64,000 nt of DNA from positions 8,444,183 through 8,508,182 of the forward strand of contig OZ022577.1 of the NCBI GenBank assembly GCA_963669155.1. The letters are read 5' to 3'. The DNA is from Arbacia lixula (lineage: Eukaryota > Echinodermata > Echinoidea > Arbacioida > Arbaciidae). Of this stretch, positions 40,131-53,570 are shown in pieces (position 1 is the first letter of the stretch; every line of letters starts with the position of its first letter). Below the pieces are notes generated by a model. It made no database searches, was not told where the DNA came from, and was given only the letters and a program-made list of their open reading frames with translations. The position numbers and the translations under genes are program-made.

Positions 40131-43100
40131 CTATCTATCATCAAGTCTGATATTGGACTGTTCAGCATCACTTCTTTCTTCATTACTCCTTTCTATATCG
40201 CTCCTCCCTTCTTCGCTCCTCCCTCCTTCTCTTCCTCCTTCTTCACTCCTTCCTTCTGCCACACTCCAGAAGCCAGCTGAGGGGGCCTGCTCCTCGGTCT
40301 CTTGGGCTGGTTCACTGCTCGTAGCTTTCTGTTTGGATTCTTCTGCCTGCATTAGCTTCTGTAGTACAGCACTCTCAAAGTCATCACCGCCAACATCCAT
40401 CTGGTCAGGGGAGACAATCGTGCAGAAACAGTTGACAAATTCTTACTGATAAAAAACCCCCAAATAGTTTGTTGCAAAATGAATTGTTCTCACTAATCTT
40501 AATTTTCTCCTCTTTCTTTATAGCATGTTTTGACTAGCTCTCACCTTTCCATGACTACCCTCTCTATCATCTCCATTTGGTCTGATATCTTTTATGTTGA
40601 AAAACTGAAAAATAAAGCTAAAGACATTCTTGTGCAAGTGCTATAAAATAGCATACAATGTCATCTCTTTATTCCTTTTTATTTGCTCTTGACCTAACAA
40701 GTGGGTCAAATATCCTTAAATAATACAACTACATGGTATTAACAAACGTTTAGAGTAAAAATTCATAAATTGTCAATCAGATGTTGAGATCATCTCTAAG
40801 GGTTTTACAACATTATTTCCCCAGTCACCACATATTCTTTGTGACACCTCTGCATCCCCAAGGGATCAGAATCAGGGCAGCCAATAAGGCACACTCATTC
40901 CATTCCTACCGGGTTCCCAACATAGTCTGAAGTTAAATCTAATAATTTATTAGTAATTATTAGTAATTCATTATTATGATTATAATGAGGCAATCAAATG
41001 AGTGATATTTGGAAAGATTAGGTAGCAAGTAATAAAGGATATAAAATCTGGAGGAACAAACCATAGGTGCTGCAGCAGGCTTGAAGTGTTGTCTTTCAGG
41101 TGGTTTCCCTGATAACCAGATCAGTTGCAGTGGGTTGTGAGGAAGGCCAAATTCATTAAACACCGCCAACTCCTGCAATGCACAAGATTGAATGAAAGTA
41201 CTTAACTCTTTGTACGTTTCGTTCGCATCAATGCACAAGCGTGGACACGTTTCGTTCGCAATTTTGCACAGAACACACGTAGGTGAATGGAAATGGAAAT
41301 ATGTGCGTGCTGCGAACCGTACCACTGTTCGGTACTATTGCTCGCGATCGTCACTGTAATAGGCTTTCCGCTCGTTCGCGTTGCAGCATAGGGTTACATA
41401 GAAGATTTCGGAGAATTTTGATCATTTTGTTTCGGTATTTTTCCATCTTGTCATCATACACACAAGCACTTCCTTTTTGACAATGTATTCTCCTGTACAC
41501 AAGTCTGGGTTCTTATGGATTGCATGTATATGGAAAACAACAACAAATGATGTGTATACATTTTAGGCAATACAAGTACAGAAGAAAATCACACAAGTTC
41601 CTTGTTATTGTACTGTGATTATGTGGGTGCGTGTACATGTACACATTGTAGGCGATCTCTTTGTATTACAACACAAAGAGCTCCTAGAGTCCTAACCAAA
41701 CCAAATTCTTGGCCATACAGGCTTTTCTATGCACATCCTGTATCGAACTTTCTTCTTTTCAAAACTTATTGATTTTGATATCAAAAGAAAGGTCATGGTC
41801 CTAGTGGGTGCGTGTACATGTACGCATTGTAGGACGATCTCTTTGTATATTACAACACAAAGAGCTCCTAGAGTCCTAATCAAGCCAAATTCTTGGCCAT
41901 ACAGGCTTTTCTATGCACTTCCTGCATCAAACTTTCTTCTTTTCAAAACTTATTGATTTTGATATCAATAGAAAGGTCATGGTCTTAGCAAAATAACTGT
42001 AATAATTTCCCTGCAATTTACAGCAAATGAAGAGTCCAACATATCATTTACATTAGCACTACTGAAAACATTGACATTTTTTTTTTCAAACGTTCTGCAC
42101 AAGTAAAGCCCTGTGATACAGTAGCTCATCAACTGCCAGACAAAATACATATGAGTGGAAAGCCCATGAAATTCTCTATATTTTATATGTACACTATTTT
42201 TCCTCACGACAATCTAATAAAAAGTTATAGCCCTTGAAAGCTACTACTCCGACAAGAGTTCATTGGAATATGTGCACACTCAAATTAATGCAACGCACAG
42301 GGGGTTCACAGGTGAACGCACAAAGAGTTAACATTCCTTATACACCCTCTTGGCATTTGAGACCCACTTTGCCAAAAAAAAAAGACTTTGAGTGATTTGC
42401 TAAAATTAGAAACGGCACTTTAAATCTTATGATCTTCATTTTGTTAGCAAAGTAAAAGATAAATGTAAAAATCACAACTTTGTTAATCTTCATCCAATTA
42501 ATCTCAAAACTTGTATCAAATGAAAGAAAATGCCACACAATTGGATTGTTTTCCAATCTATTTTTAAAAAATTTATCTCCAACTTAAAGATGTTGTCAGA
42601 GTCTGTTACATTTAAGCTATTTTGGGGGCATCTTTGTTAATCTTCATCTAATAAATCACAAAAACTTGTATCAAATGATAGAGCAAATCCTTGCAATTTG
42701 ATTATGCCCCAATCTATCTTTTTTTTATTTCATCTTTAACTTAAGACTTTTGTCAGAGTCAATCACATTGAAGCTGTTATCAAACGTTGAGAACTGTTTG
42801 ATTAACCCTCATATTTCCATTGCTATGAAAGGCTATACACACATAAGCACTTGTAAGAAATCAAAAAGAAATATACATATGATACTTACAGCAGAATGAG
42901 CCGATGAGAATTCTATGATGGCGCTTCCATTCCGTTTGCTAGACACAAGTAGATTTTTAACTTCTCCATACTGTCATATAAAATCAAAGAAAATCAAAAT
43001 TGTGAAGTGAAAACATGTCATGCCCTTTGGCATTTGAACAAGGATTGGGCATTTTGTGTCCATGTTTGTATATGATGCCAGCACTTGAGAAATACATTTG

Positions 43101-46100
43101 GGACACATATGTGCTCCATTGCAAGATAGGTCCAAATTTAATTTTAAGACAGGCTGATACCCATAACCACTATTGGTATTAAAAGAACCATTGTGGTATA
43201 GATTGCAGAAACTCATCAGTACAATACTTGTTCGTCTGTTACATTCCACATTTGGAAAGTTTGTACAAATACTCTTATTGGTCCCTCGTTAAGGTCCAGT
43301 AACCTGTAATTCATTATCAGCCCACATTCAAAATGCTCAGTTTAGTTATTCTTTTTAAAAAGCAACTTAAAGCATTCCTTCTCTCTAAATACTCTTCTCC
43401 TGAGGCAACATAGATTTTTAAAGTAGTGAACACCTCTAGCTCACCAGTGTGTTTGTATTGCATTGTAATGTTATTGTGCTGGTGGAAAGCAAATCTCTTT
43501 GATTTGGCACTGAATAAAATATCTTGATTTGATTCGTATCCATCTTCTATGATAATGTATTAAAATTGACAAATAAACAAAGTAAATCTAATATATCTAC
43601 ATCAGGAGAATGATGAGAAAGAACATAATAATATGAATTAAATTCTGCAGCTAATTATTTTTCAGTCTTTAATTATTATGTCACATATAGTACATAATCT
43701 ACAATCACACAGATGAATTACAATGTTAAGATATGTTTTTCCTACTCATTGTTTATGTGTGTCTATAATTTAGCTATATATGTATTGCATTGTCATGTTA
43801 TTGTGCTGGTGGAAAGCAAACTTCCATTATTTTGGACTGAATAAAATATCTTGTATCTTGTATCTTGTAACAATTCTATTTCTGTTCACATTCTTTTACA
43901 CAGGTGTAACAAATTTATCAAACTTCTGCATTGATTACCCAACTGTTGACTTGAGAGGGATTGCTCTGTCTTTGGAATAACCACTATGACTCACCTTGCC
44001 AAAGATCTGCCTGAGTATGTTAGAACTGTATCCCCCATTTGTTGAATCTCCCTTCTGGGCTTTCCACTTGATTTTCAGCTTTGGGGTTTCTTCTATGAGA
44101 GAAGTAATATATAAATGAATGATAAAGAGACAACAAGAAATATGAGAGTTGGTATAAAGATAGATTGATATAGATTGATAGAGGGTCAGGACTTTGAAAC
44201 AAATTTCCCTGGAATATGTCAGTATCATTAAGGGTGAAACATTCAAGCAAATGGGAATAAGAATGGGTGACCAGCTGTACCTTTTCACTAACCCAAATTG
44301 TAAGGATACATATTCGATGTAAAGGGGAGAAGCAGTAAAGACTTTGGGACCCATAATCAATTGAGTGCCATTCTGCCATGACCATGGGCCTGATTCTTCT
44401 TTGCTTTCAAGATAGCAAGAAGGACTCACCAGGTTCAACATGATAAAATCTTTGAAAAATCAAACAAAGTCAGAACCTGTTGGTGACAGCGCATTGGTTC
44501 TGCCATGATTACAGCCCATAATCATGACCACTACTTCCTTCAAAGAATTTTCGCCGAAACAATTGACCGATTGCTAATTTTCTCATCTACTGGCTTTGTG
44601 AACCCTGGTCCAGTTGGGAAACCAACATTTGCCACAGAACTGCAGTATAAGGAACTTGAAGTTTATTCAAGCCTGTAGTATTTTGTCCATATAGCAGATT
44701 ATGCAGAAGTCACGCTGTTCAGTATCTGAATGGAGACAAGTGATACCGCAAATACGAAGGCTCATGAAAGATATGGGTTACATACCATCAGGACTGGATT
44801 CTGGATGCGAGAGTTCACTTTTCAGAAGCTCTTGCTCTCTCCTTAGTGTTGCTGATCCTTCCTCTCTCAAGCGTTTAATCTAAGATGACAACAACATTAA
44901 GTTTAGCGCTTAGAGTAGATCTTACTCAAGTATTATTACAGAATACATACATTCCAAATCAGTATTACAATTGTGATAAAAATGTCAACATACAAGAAAT
45001 AGTGGCTTCTTTCAAAACTATTAATTTCCAACCTTCATACTACACACTTCAAAATGCAGATTTCATTCTACATTCTGCATATATGTTTGAAATTTTGAAG
45101 TTATGAAAAAGTACACAATAACCTTTTATCAAGACAAAACAATTGAAATAATTGATAAATGCAGGAGAAGTCCACTCACCTCTTTTGCTAAGTTAAGGCT
45201 GATATCACGAACATTATCCTGCTCTGTTTTGAAGGCAGCCTCTCTGGATTCAAGTTCTGGTAGGAGTGAATAAAGCAAATTACAACACAACTGTCACTGT
45301 TTTTTCCAAACAAGAGTCTCACAGACAGACCTCATCCTGATAAATAGAAAGTACCTTAAACTCAATTTTTTACATTCATGAATTTAGTAAAGACATCTTA
45401 GAGTCGTCCTTTCATCCTCCTCAATGTGAATTTTTTGATCAACAATGACCCCTGAGAAAACACTCCTACTTCCACCAGATTTTGTGAAAAAGATGAGATT
45501 TTTTAAATGAATGATGGACATAGAATTTAAAATATCTGGACATTTTTTGCAAACAGATACATTTCAAGTACTCTCCTCTTTTTCAATAGATCTATAAGAC
45601 TGATTCTAAAAGAAAAAAAAAAGAATCTATCAGAAAAGGCATACCGGTAATCACAAGACTGACTTTGTTCACCTTCATACTAAGAAATCATGACCTAGAG
45701 TAAATATCTCTGCTTTATATATCTGACTAAGAATTTAATTACTTTTGTGATATAAACTCTTACCTTCCTTGATCTTTCTACGTTTACTCTCTAGGGCTTT
45801 GTTTCTTAGCTCTGCTGCCTTTCTTGCTTTCAGTACTTTGTCATAGGCAGCCTATATCAACAAAAAAGAACATAATTCAAGCTGAAATTGCCATGAGCAT
45901 AACCATCATCAACATATCAATCAAATATACCTGGCTAATGCAAATATTTCAAATTATCTATATCATACTTTACAATCAAATACTGACTAAATCAAAACTA
46001 TGAAATATAAAACATTTTAAACATTTAGAAAGCCTAGGGCTATATTAACTCCATCTCATAATTTTCCTTCTCGTTCTCCTCCTCTTCTCAGTATTTGACT

Positions 46101-47280
46101 TCTTTTGTCTCACTCTCTTCTTCTTCTGTTTGTTCTCCTAATTTCTCCTTCTCCCCCTAAATTTTCCTTGTTCTCTTCCTCAATCGTTTCAATGCAGTTC
46201 ATTTTCCTACTCTTACTTTTCATCATATCTTGTTTTTAATGACTATTTACATTTAAAACACTTACCCTTGCTTCTGGATCACTAAGTATCTCAAGAGTTT
46301 TTGAGATTTTCTCCCACTCTGCAGCTGCAAGAGGGAAACAAGAACAAGATTATCTAGTTAGAATGTTTACATAGAAACAGATACATTATCTACAATCTAA
46401 GAACATGCTCTGTATCATAGACATAGAGTGAAAGTGAAAATAAACATAGAAATAGGAGAAGAGTGGGGAGAGCGAAGGAGAAGAAGGATAGTAATAAAGA
46501 CAGAATACCAAGAAAGATATTAAGGCAATTGCCAGTTGGATTAGATGAGACAAGGTGAGAAATATGATTTAAAGGGAAAAGTGATACAATATAGATTTCT
46601 ACTTACCAGCTTGTGCATTATCTGGATTTTTATCAGGATGACATTTCAGCGCTTTCTTTCTGTATGCTTTTTTGATCTGTATACATGGCAGGAAAAATAT
46701 AAGAGAAAACAAACAAAATACTTTAGGCTATGTTTAGATTGTTGAATTTCAATAGCACTAGGCCATAAAAGATTGGAAAAGTCTCAGTTCTGTGTACTAC
46801 ATTTCCCCCGACACTTTCCATTTCCTCTTCCCCTCCTCTCTGACTCTGTATTTTTGCCGAGGCCCGGGGCAGCAGAGCAACACATATAGCTTCCACAAAG
46901 AGATTGGACTGTTTTCATGCTACAGACATAGCTCTGCGGGGGCGTGGCATAAGGCTAACACCTAGCAGAAAAGAAAAGGAATATATCAATCACTTGTCTA
47001 GACTTATATCTGACTAAGAAAAGAAGTAAGAGTACGACGTTAAAACTTGAGAACCGATCACGTACATGCCAGTATTTATGTACCGACACATAAAACAACG
47101 CGTGGGACTGCTGTATCCTGGGAGCAAATTAAGGGGATCTATATGTCGCTGTATCTTTAGACGAATTAAACATTTTGGAAGATTTTTTGTCCCTCTATAA
47201 TGTCACAAACTTACTATTTCAGCTGTTGCGTCATGCTCAATCTCAAGAATGTCATACAAGTCGAGTTTAGTGATGTCCAT
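40131..47280 (-). CDS. DNAJC17: DNAJC17, J-domain and RRM protein, complete, 10 exons
   Basis: Exons in transcript order: 47280-47215, 46676-46607, 46324-46266, 45851-45764, 45256-45180, 44879-44786, 44092-43995, 42970-42890, 41172-41062, 40400-40131. All are GT-AG and phases join to 337 aa. Residues 1-75 are the J domain, starting [18 protein letters not shown], with [19 protein letters not shown] and the HPD triad at 35-37. A charged coiled region follows (about 80-150). The RRM-like part has [35 protein letters not shown] and [12 protein letters not shown], then ELAVFNE and LIWL. The order matches human DNAJC17 (304 aa). The last exon adds a Glu/Arg/Ser-rich tail with SEEGGR-like units, longer than in vertebrates. 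The family acts in the nucleus with HSP70 and has been linked to pre-mRNA splicing. The ATG at 47280 starts right at the J domain. Confidence 0.96.
41623..41987. repeat. Direct tandem duplication in DNAJC17 intron 8
   Basis: Copies 41623-41803 and 41804-41987 (period 181 bp) are nearly identical. Each starts GTGGGTGCGTGTACATGTA and ends GGTCATGGTC(C/T)TAG. Confidence 0.95.
42479..42782. repeat. Diverged tandem repeat in DNAJC17 intron 8
   Basis: Two units of about 153 bp starting TTTGTTAATCTTCATC at 42479 and 42632. Shared blocks include ACTTGTATCAAATGA, CCAATCTAT and TTGTCAGAGTC. Clearly older than the 181-bp duplication in the same intron. Confidence 0.8.
43270..43870. mobile_element. Decayed non-LTR retroelement 3' ends (two copies)
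   Basis: Copy 1 (about 43270-43530) and copy 2 (about 43770-43870) share TTATTGTGCTGGTGGAAAGC and ACTGAATAAAATATCTTG. Copy 2 ends in three ATCTTGT units, a simple-repeat tail as in CR1/L2-type elements. Upstream in copy 1 a short frame reads [10 protein letters not shown], similar to reverse-transcriptase ORF C-termini. Both copies are 5'-truncated. Both lie in DNAJC17 intron 7. Confidence 0.5.
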
Positions 47281-47807
47281 GGTTGATCTCGGGATCGCAG
47301 GATCGACGCACTATTGACGAATGTGAAACTTTGTAATGAAATAACGTGTCTACCGTCCATACTCTTCAAAAGAAATAATAACATTACTATCAGTAGAATA
47401 TCCAGTTACATGCATTCCGATCGATATAAACTCAACAAAATATAGCAAATGTTCACACAGGTAATATGCTAAACTACCGAATTCGTAGTATACAAAGTTT
47501 GTATTTGCATTTACTGCCTTGATAAAAACAAAGAAATTGTCCTTCCTGGAAAATGACTAGATACACCGTTAGGACCATGTTCAGGGCCTACAGTTTGGTG
47601 GGGGAAAAGACGGAGGAGGCGTGGGGGGGGGGGGGGGGGGGTGGACCACGAGCGTTCATTTCTTCGACATTTTGTTGTATCAATGGTGCTCCATCTTAAT
47701 AGAAAGCTTAAGTTGAAAAAGACCGGCCTTTCTCTAAATTGTCTAGCCCTAAGAACTGTCCCTAGTCGAGCGCAGAGCAACTCTTATGTTGTTGACACCT
47801 GCCAAAT

Positions 47808-47936
47808 AAACAGTTTGGCCAACTCTCTTTCAATATGTTACAACACGGCGCGTGTTGCTTTGTTCGGCAAGCAAATAACAAAAGAATACGCGCCATGTTG
47901 TAACCCAATGAAACCGAGTTGGCCAAACTCTGTATA
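47808..47936. mobile_element. Palindromic MITE
   Basis: Ends AGTTTGGCCAACTC and GAGTTGGCCAAACT are perfect inverted repeats. The next inner blocks, TGTTACAACACGGCGCGT and ACGCGCCATGTTGTAAC, also pair. About 30 bp form the loop. Confidence 0.8.
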
Positions 47937-47956
47937 TAAACAAAACAAAAAAGTAA

Positions 47957-48661
47957 GTCCCCCGAAGCAAAATAGCATAACTTTTGATCGAAAAGGTTTT
48001 GAGCAAAAAAAATTGGCAGGATTGTTTTCTTTATTGACTAACTTCCCGTGAAAGTCACATTAATCCAATCAGTCATTCTTGAGTGAGCATACATTAAAGG
48101 CAAAATTGTCACTTTTCAAAAGTCACAAGGGTGATTGTTTATGCCGTTTTAACAGTACATTTTGGCATTTCTTGTGCAATATTTAAAGTGTATTCACTCA
48201 GCTATGAAACAAATGACTACTTATGTTCGAATAATAGGTCATGTTACATCTTTGTCAAAATATCTAGAGTAATATTTTTCACAAAAATAAAGGGAAAGTT
48301 TCAAACTCAAGAGGGATGAGTATTTTTTTAAACGGTGCTCACTCAACCAGAACAATGGATTCAGTGTCGGGATAGGTGTTAGTGCAGCCAGAGATGGATG
48401 ATAAACAATTAAAGGACATAAATTATGCACCTGAAATGGAATTCATTAAAAATTCATATGACAGGATCTCAAAATGACCCTTGTGACTTTTGAAAAGCGA
48501 CAATTTGGGTTTTTAATGTGTGCTCACTCATGCATGACTGAGTGAATTAATGCGACTTTCACACGGAAGTTAGTCAATAAGTTAACAAACATTCCTGCCA
48601 AATTATATTGCCCAATACATTTTTGATCAAAAGTTATACTATTTTGCTTAGGGGGGGGGGG
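47957..48661. mobile_element. Element with about 180-bp terminal inverted repeats
   Basis: The left arm (47957-48135) and right arm (48474-48661) are reverse complements with scattered differences. Shared blocks are CAAAATAGCATAACTTTTGATC, TTGACTAACTTCC, GTGAGCA-ACATTAA and TTTTCAAAAGTCACAAGGGT. The 340-bp centre has no coding capacity. The ends run into C/G runs, so target duplications cannot be read. Confidence 0.82.
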
Positions 48662-49520
48662 ATTTCTTTTTTTTTGTGTGTGTGTGTGTTTAGATGGCTC
48701 TGGCTGACACTTAATCGCGACATCCTATATTTCCATTTTTGTGAGCAGGCCTAATCCCCCATATGCACTTAGTATCAGCTATCTTTTATCATGATAGGCT
48801 TTAATCTTAGCAAAGGTGTTTGGACAAATTGAAATACCTGAGGGTGTAACTGTATCAATAAATTGTAGGTGTACATGTGTTGTATTTCAGGCATTTTTTT
48901 ATTTTGTTGATTTTGCCTAGATTTTCGATGGGGAAAAATAAACTATAACACTGCTCGTTACCGGTTCAAATCTAAGATTATAAAAATAATAAAATGTGCT
49001 CTGTCTTCTAGTAGTACACTCAAAATGTGTGCTCTTTGCAATATTGATCGTATTTCAAATGTATATTGTTCTCTCTAGATTTTGATTTGCTTTATAGATT
49101 TCGTGAAGACTGTATCTGTCCAACAACTTAAATGTTATTGAAGTTGTTGCATTTTATATTTATATTCTATCTAATATGCTAATCTACCTACTTTTCAATT
49201 GACATGTGCAGGTATGTTAACTATAAAAGTACAAATAAACATTATTTTATTGAATTGAAAGAAATATAATTTTGAAGGTATAAGTTATTCACATAGTACT
49301 AAACGCGCGTACGCCCTCTATCATGTGAATAAAGACTTATTTGACGTGACAAGTGATTTGACAAACGAAATAACTTCACAATGAGACACATATTTTACTT
49401 GCATATCACCAGAGACATTGCTCGATTGTATGGAGGCAGGATATTATTACTTAACTATATGATAAAGGGATGGGGGGGGGCAACTATAGGTTTCCCCTAC
49501 TACTACCATGATTAATACTA

Positions 49521-49979
<459 letters not shown>

Positions 49980-51026
49980 ACATACTTCTACTACTACTAT
50001 TACTTCTAGTCTTACTACATAATACAACACTAGGAACGCTCCTCCTATAACACTACGATTATCATCAAAAGGCAGATGATAGACCACTTCACTGTTATAT
50101 TCCCGTATAACGTACAGGTAATATCAAGTGAGGTGAAGAAAATGGATTCACACTATCATGACTCAATAAACAGCAATACAATACAAAAACATAAATATCA
50201 GGTGATCGATCTATCCATGTTTTTTTTTTGGTGTGTCAGGACAATCTGAATCATTCCATTCGCAAAATAATGAGTAATCATCATTTTACCGGATTGCCGT
50301 GCATTGTGCTCAGATTCACAGCAATTCAGCCAAATGCATTAATGATTCGCGACGATTCGCTAGAATGGATGGAATTTGATTCAGTAATATTGGGTGCTAG
50401 CTTTAACGCACTACAATAGTGGTCCCGCATGAATAGAAAGACCGTTCAATATCATTGTCACACCTACATACGCCTACGTCACTGGCTCATATTCTTGTCA
50501 GATCTATTATCGGCACACAATAAAGGGTACCCAGCATTATTATTTTGAAATCATGCATGGCGAGGTTTCACCCGCATAAAGCCTCTATGCGGGTTAGAAT
50601 CATGATTTGTGGGCTATTGGGCATTAAACTTGATAGTTCACGCGCATTCCGTTAATAGAAAGGTACCGGAAGTATATTGTGTATCATGTTTATAAATATT
50701 TAAGGTTAGGGGTGGGGTAATGATGTCATAAGTGTCATACCTAAAGTGTTGAGTAAATTTTGAGTGTAGGTAAACTGAATAAAGCCAAGTTGTGCTTCCC
50801 TGGACCACATTATAATCATCACAGAGACAGCTTGGTTTGGAGGAGCAGGAAAAGCTATTCTCGCACAGGACCATTTACCCAAGAACCCCCCCCCCCCATT
50901 CCCCTCCCCCAACGCACCTCCAATTCTCTTTTTGTTTCTCTTTATACCTGTTGCATGTCTCTCCCTTTATATTTTACATTCACTTTAGAGTACAATATTT
51001 TCATTGTCAGTTGTTCATTAAAACAA

Positions 51027-51028
51027 TA

Positions 51029-51062
<34 letters not shown>
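51027..51062. repeat. (CT)n microsatellite
   Basis: About 18 CT units with one interruption. Confidence 0.9.
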
Positions 51063-51063
<1 letters not shown>

Positions 51064-53570
51064 CCACTCCCCCTCTCACTCCTTCATTCTCCCTCTCTCT
51101 GCCGACTCTTATGTATTTGCGCATCCAACTTATCTGCTCACTATAGTGTTACACATAGCGCTATATTTATAGCTCTATGGTGTTACATGGTACAGGTTAT
51201 GCATAACATGGCAAATGTGGATACATCGTGAACAATCTAGGTTATTTCATTCATGATGGTGATCAATCAAAAGTAAAAGCTAGTTTAGCCTACAGTGATA
51301 GGTACGGCATATTACAACCACAAACTTAATGTTTGTTCTAGGTTAATTACTAATTTACAATCACATGGGAGTGGCTTGCGCACAACTTAGTGGACCAGTA
51401 AATGCAAATATGAACACAATGCACTAAATACCGCTTTTTAGAGTCGAAAATGCGGCACGTATTGCTTATCATCAGAAATGCAACTGCATGACTGAGATCT
51501 TGGTAAACTGCGGTGAACGCAGTTTAGATGAGGGATGACATTATAACTGGCGGAAGATTGGCCTATATATATCTATTAAATTCAAGTTCAAGTTTAATCA
51601 CATCTCAACAACGGTCTAGGCATACATCCCAGGGTCAACAATCGGCAAGGGCATACTTATGTTGACACTGGGCACGAAGTTCTTACAGATGGATTATGAG
51701 TCCATTATATCTCCCCAAATTTAAGTTAAGGTGGAATGTAAAAGAGTAAAAATGAGATTTAAAAAAAATGTCTGCGGTAAAAGCGGAAAATTACTGGCGA
51801 GTGAACAATAACGAACATCATGAATAGAGATCTATGGTGAACCGAAAAGCAAGGACGTATTTTGCCCATGCCACCGATGTTTTGTTTACAATCACCCCTT
51901 CCCCATTCCAACTTCTTGTATCTATCTATCTAAAATACAAATATTAGCACCACGCATATTTGATCACCATTCCACTCATGAAGGACGCGTCTGATATGTA
52001 AATTAATTAGAGGCACCAATCCCGGGCATCTGGTGATGCGTGCGTGCATCTCACTAAATTTGAGTCATCCACATGCACCCAATTCATCATTTCGCGCGCT
52101 CCCCATCATCACCCACTGGAATCTTCCAGGCATCGTACGAAAACGTGCCATGCGTCGATATCCATTCATGAATCGAGATAGAGCCTGAAGCAAGACGATG
52201 CCTCTATCTCATAGCTATCTCATCGTTCGGTCCGCTAGGGTGTACGCTAACGGTATCCCGACCCTGTTTCGTATGCCTGTAGTGTTCTAAGCTAAATGTC
52301 ACGCACTGCTGAATTTTACTACTACACCTATATGCTTTGATGAACTTTTCTACGTAATAGATTGGCGTACTGACAGTAGCATGCGGTAAGTTGACCATAG
52401 TTTCGGGGGAGGGCTTGTTTCTTCCGTTCTGTTGGGGTGTGCAAATTGCATTGTAAAGAGTCAAAGGGGATTGAGGAGTGTGTAAATCCCGCATAGCCAG
52501 TATTGAGCTAGCTGTATACGGTGGTATCCGGCAGTGCTTCGATCGTCATCGTGTTAGTAAAGAGTTTGCTTTCACAACATAGTCCATGCAATCGACGCAC
52601 CCGGGTTGTCTAGTCATCAGTAATATTCGAGGAGCATCATTTGTGTAACTTGTTGAATGACTGACTATTGTACACGATCATGCTGTCTTGTTTGTTGTGC
52701 CAGCTCTGCCTTTGGCTCCACATCTGAATAATGTGAGTTTGACAATGACATATTGATTAATGACAAATTAAAGTGGGAGTTCAGTGTGTTCGTTGCCTTT
52801 GGACTGTTTTTGACAGGGAAGTACACATAACCTTTTTCATCTCAAGTGGACAAGGAATTATTGGAACATATTGTTTTATACAGAGTTTATTATATTTGAT
52901 TTAGATTCTAGTATTCTATGACTTAACAACTTAAATAATTGTACTAAATAGGTCTTCAGCAAATACAAATCTGCAATGGGGGATGGGGATCTATTGTTGT
53001 GAAGTGTTAGAGATTAAAGTTCAATTTTATGAGGTTTATTTCAAGATCATTTCGTTCAGATCAAAGTTAGTGGTCTACATTGTATGTTGTGTCACGTACA
53101 TGTACCTTGTGTTGTGGCAAAATCAACCTTTCAGCATCAAATAAAGGCTCTCTAATATTTGCTGTCATCTGTGTGTTGGCCTATTGCGTCTATTTCAGAA
53201 TATTGTTCATGCAGTCAACATGTAATTTACTCTATGACGTAGGATAGTCTCTATATCTCAGTTACAAAATGTCGGTGAGTTTATTCAGCTGTATTTATTA
53301 ATTGATAAACAGGTCCACTCTTTATACAGTAGACTGCAAATGTGTTTAATTTGTGAAACATGACTTCAAGTAATATTCCTGCCTTCGTGTTTTACAGTGG
53401 CTTTTCACTATGCGCGTGCACACTGATTAAGTCTGATAAAGTGTAGTTTTTCCCAAATCAAAATATTGCATGTTTGTTTCATCCAGGAAGATGTCATTTG
53501 TTTCTCTCCGCAGACTTTGTCTTCCCGTTCCCCGCATCTCCACGGTGCATACGCCGTCAGCGCTTGCAAC

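Noticed and set aside
43935-44441. 168-residue minus-strand frame
   Set aside because: Only its 44092-43995 part, in another frame, is real (DNAJC17 exon 7). The rest is intron.
47641-48051. 136-residue plus-strand frame
   Set aside because: It runs through the palindromic MITE and into the arm of the long inverted-repeat element; composition is not coding-like.
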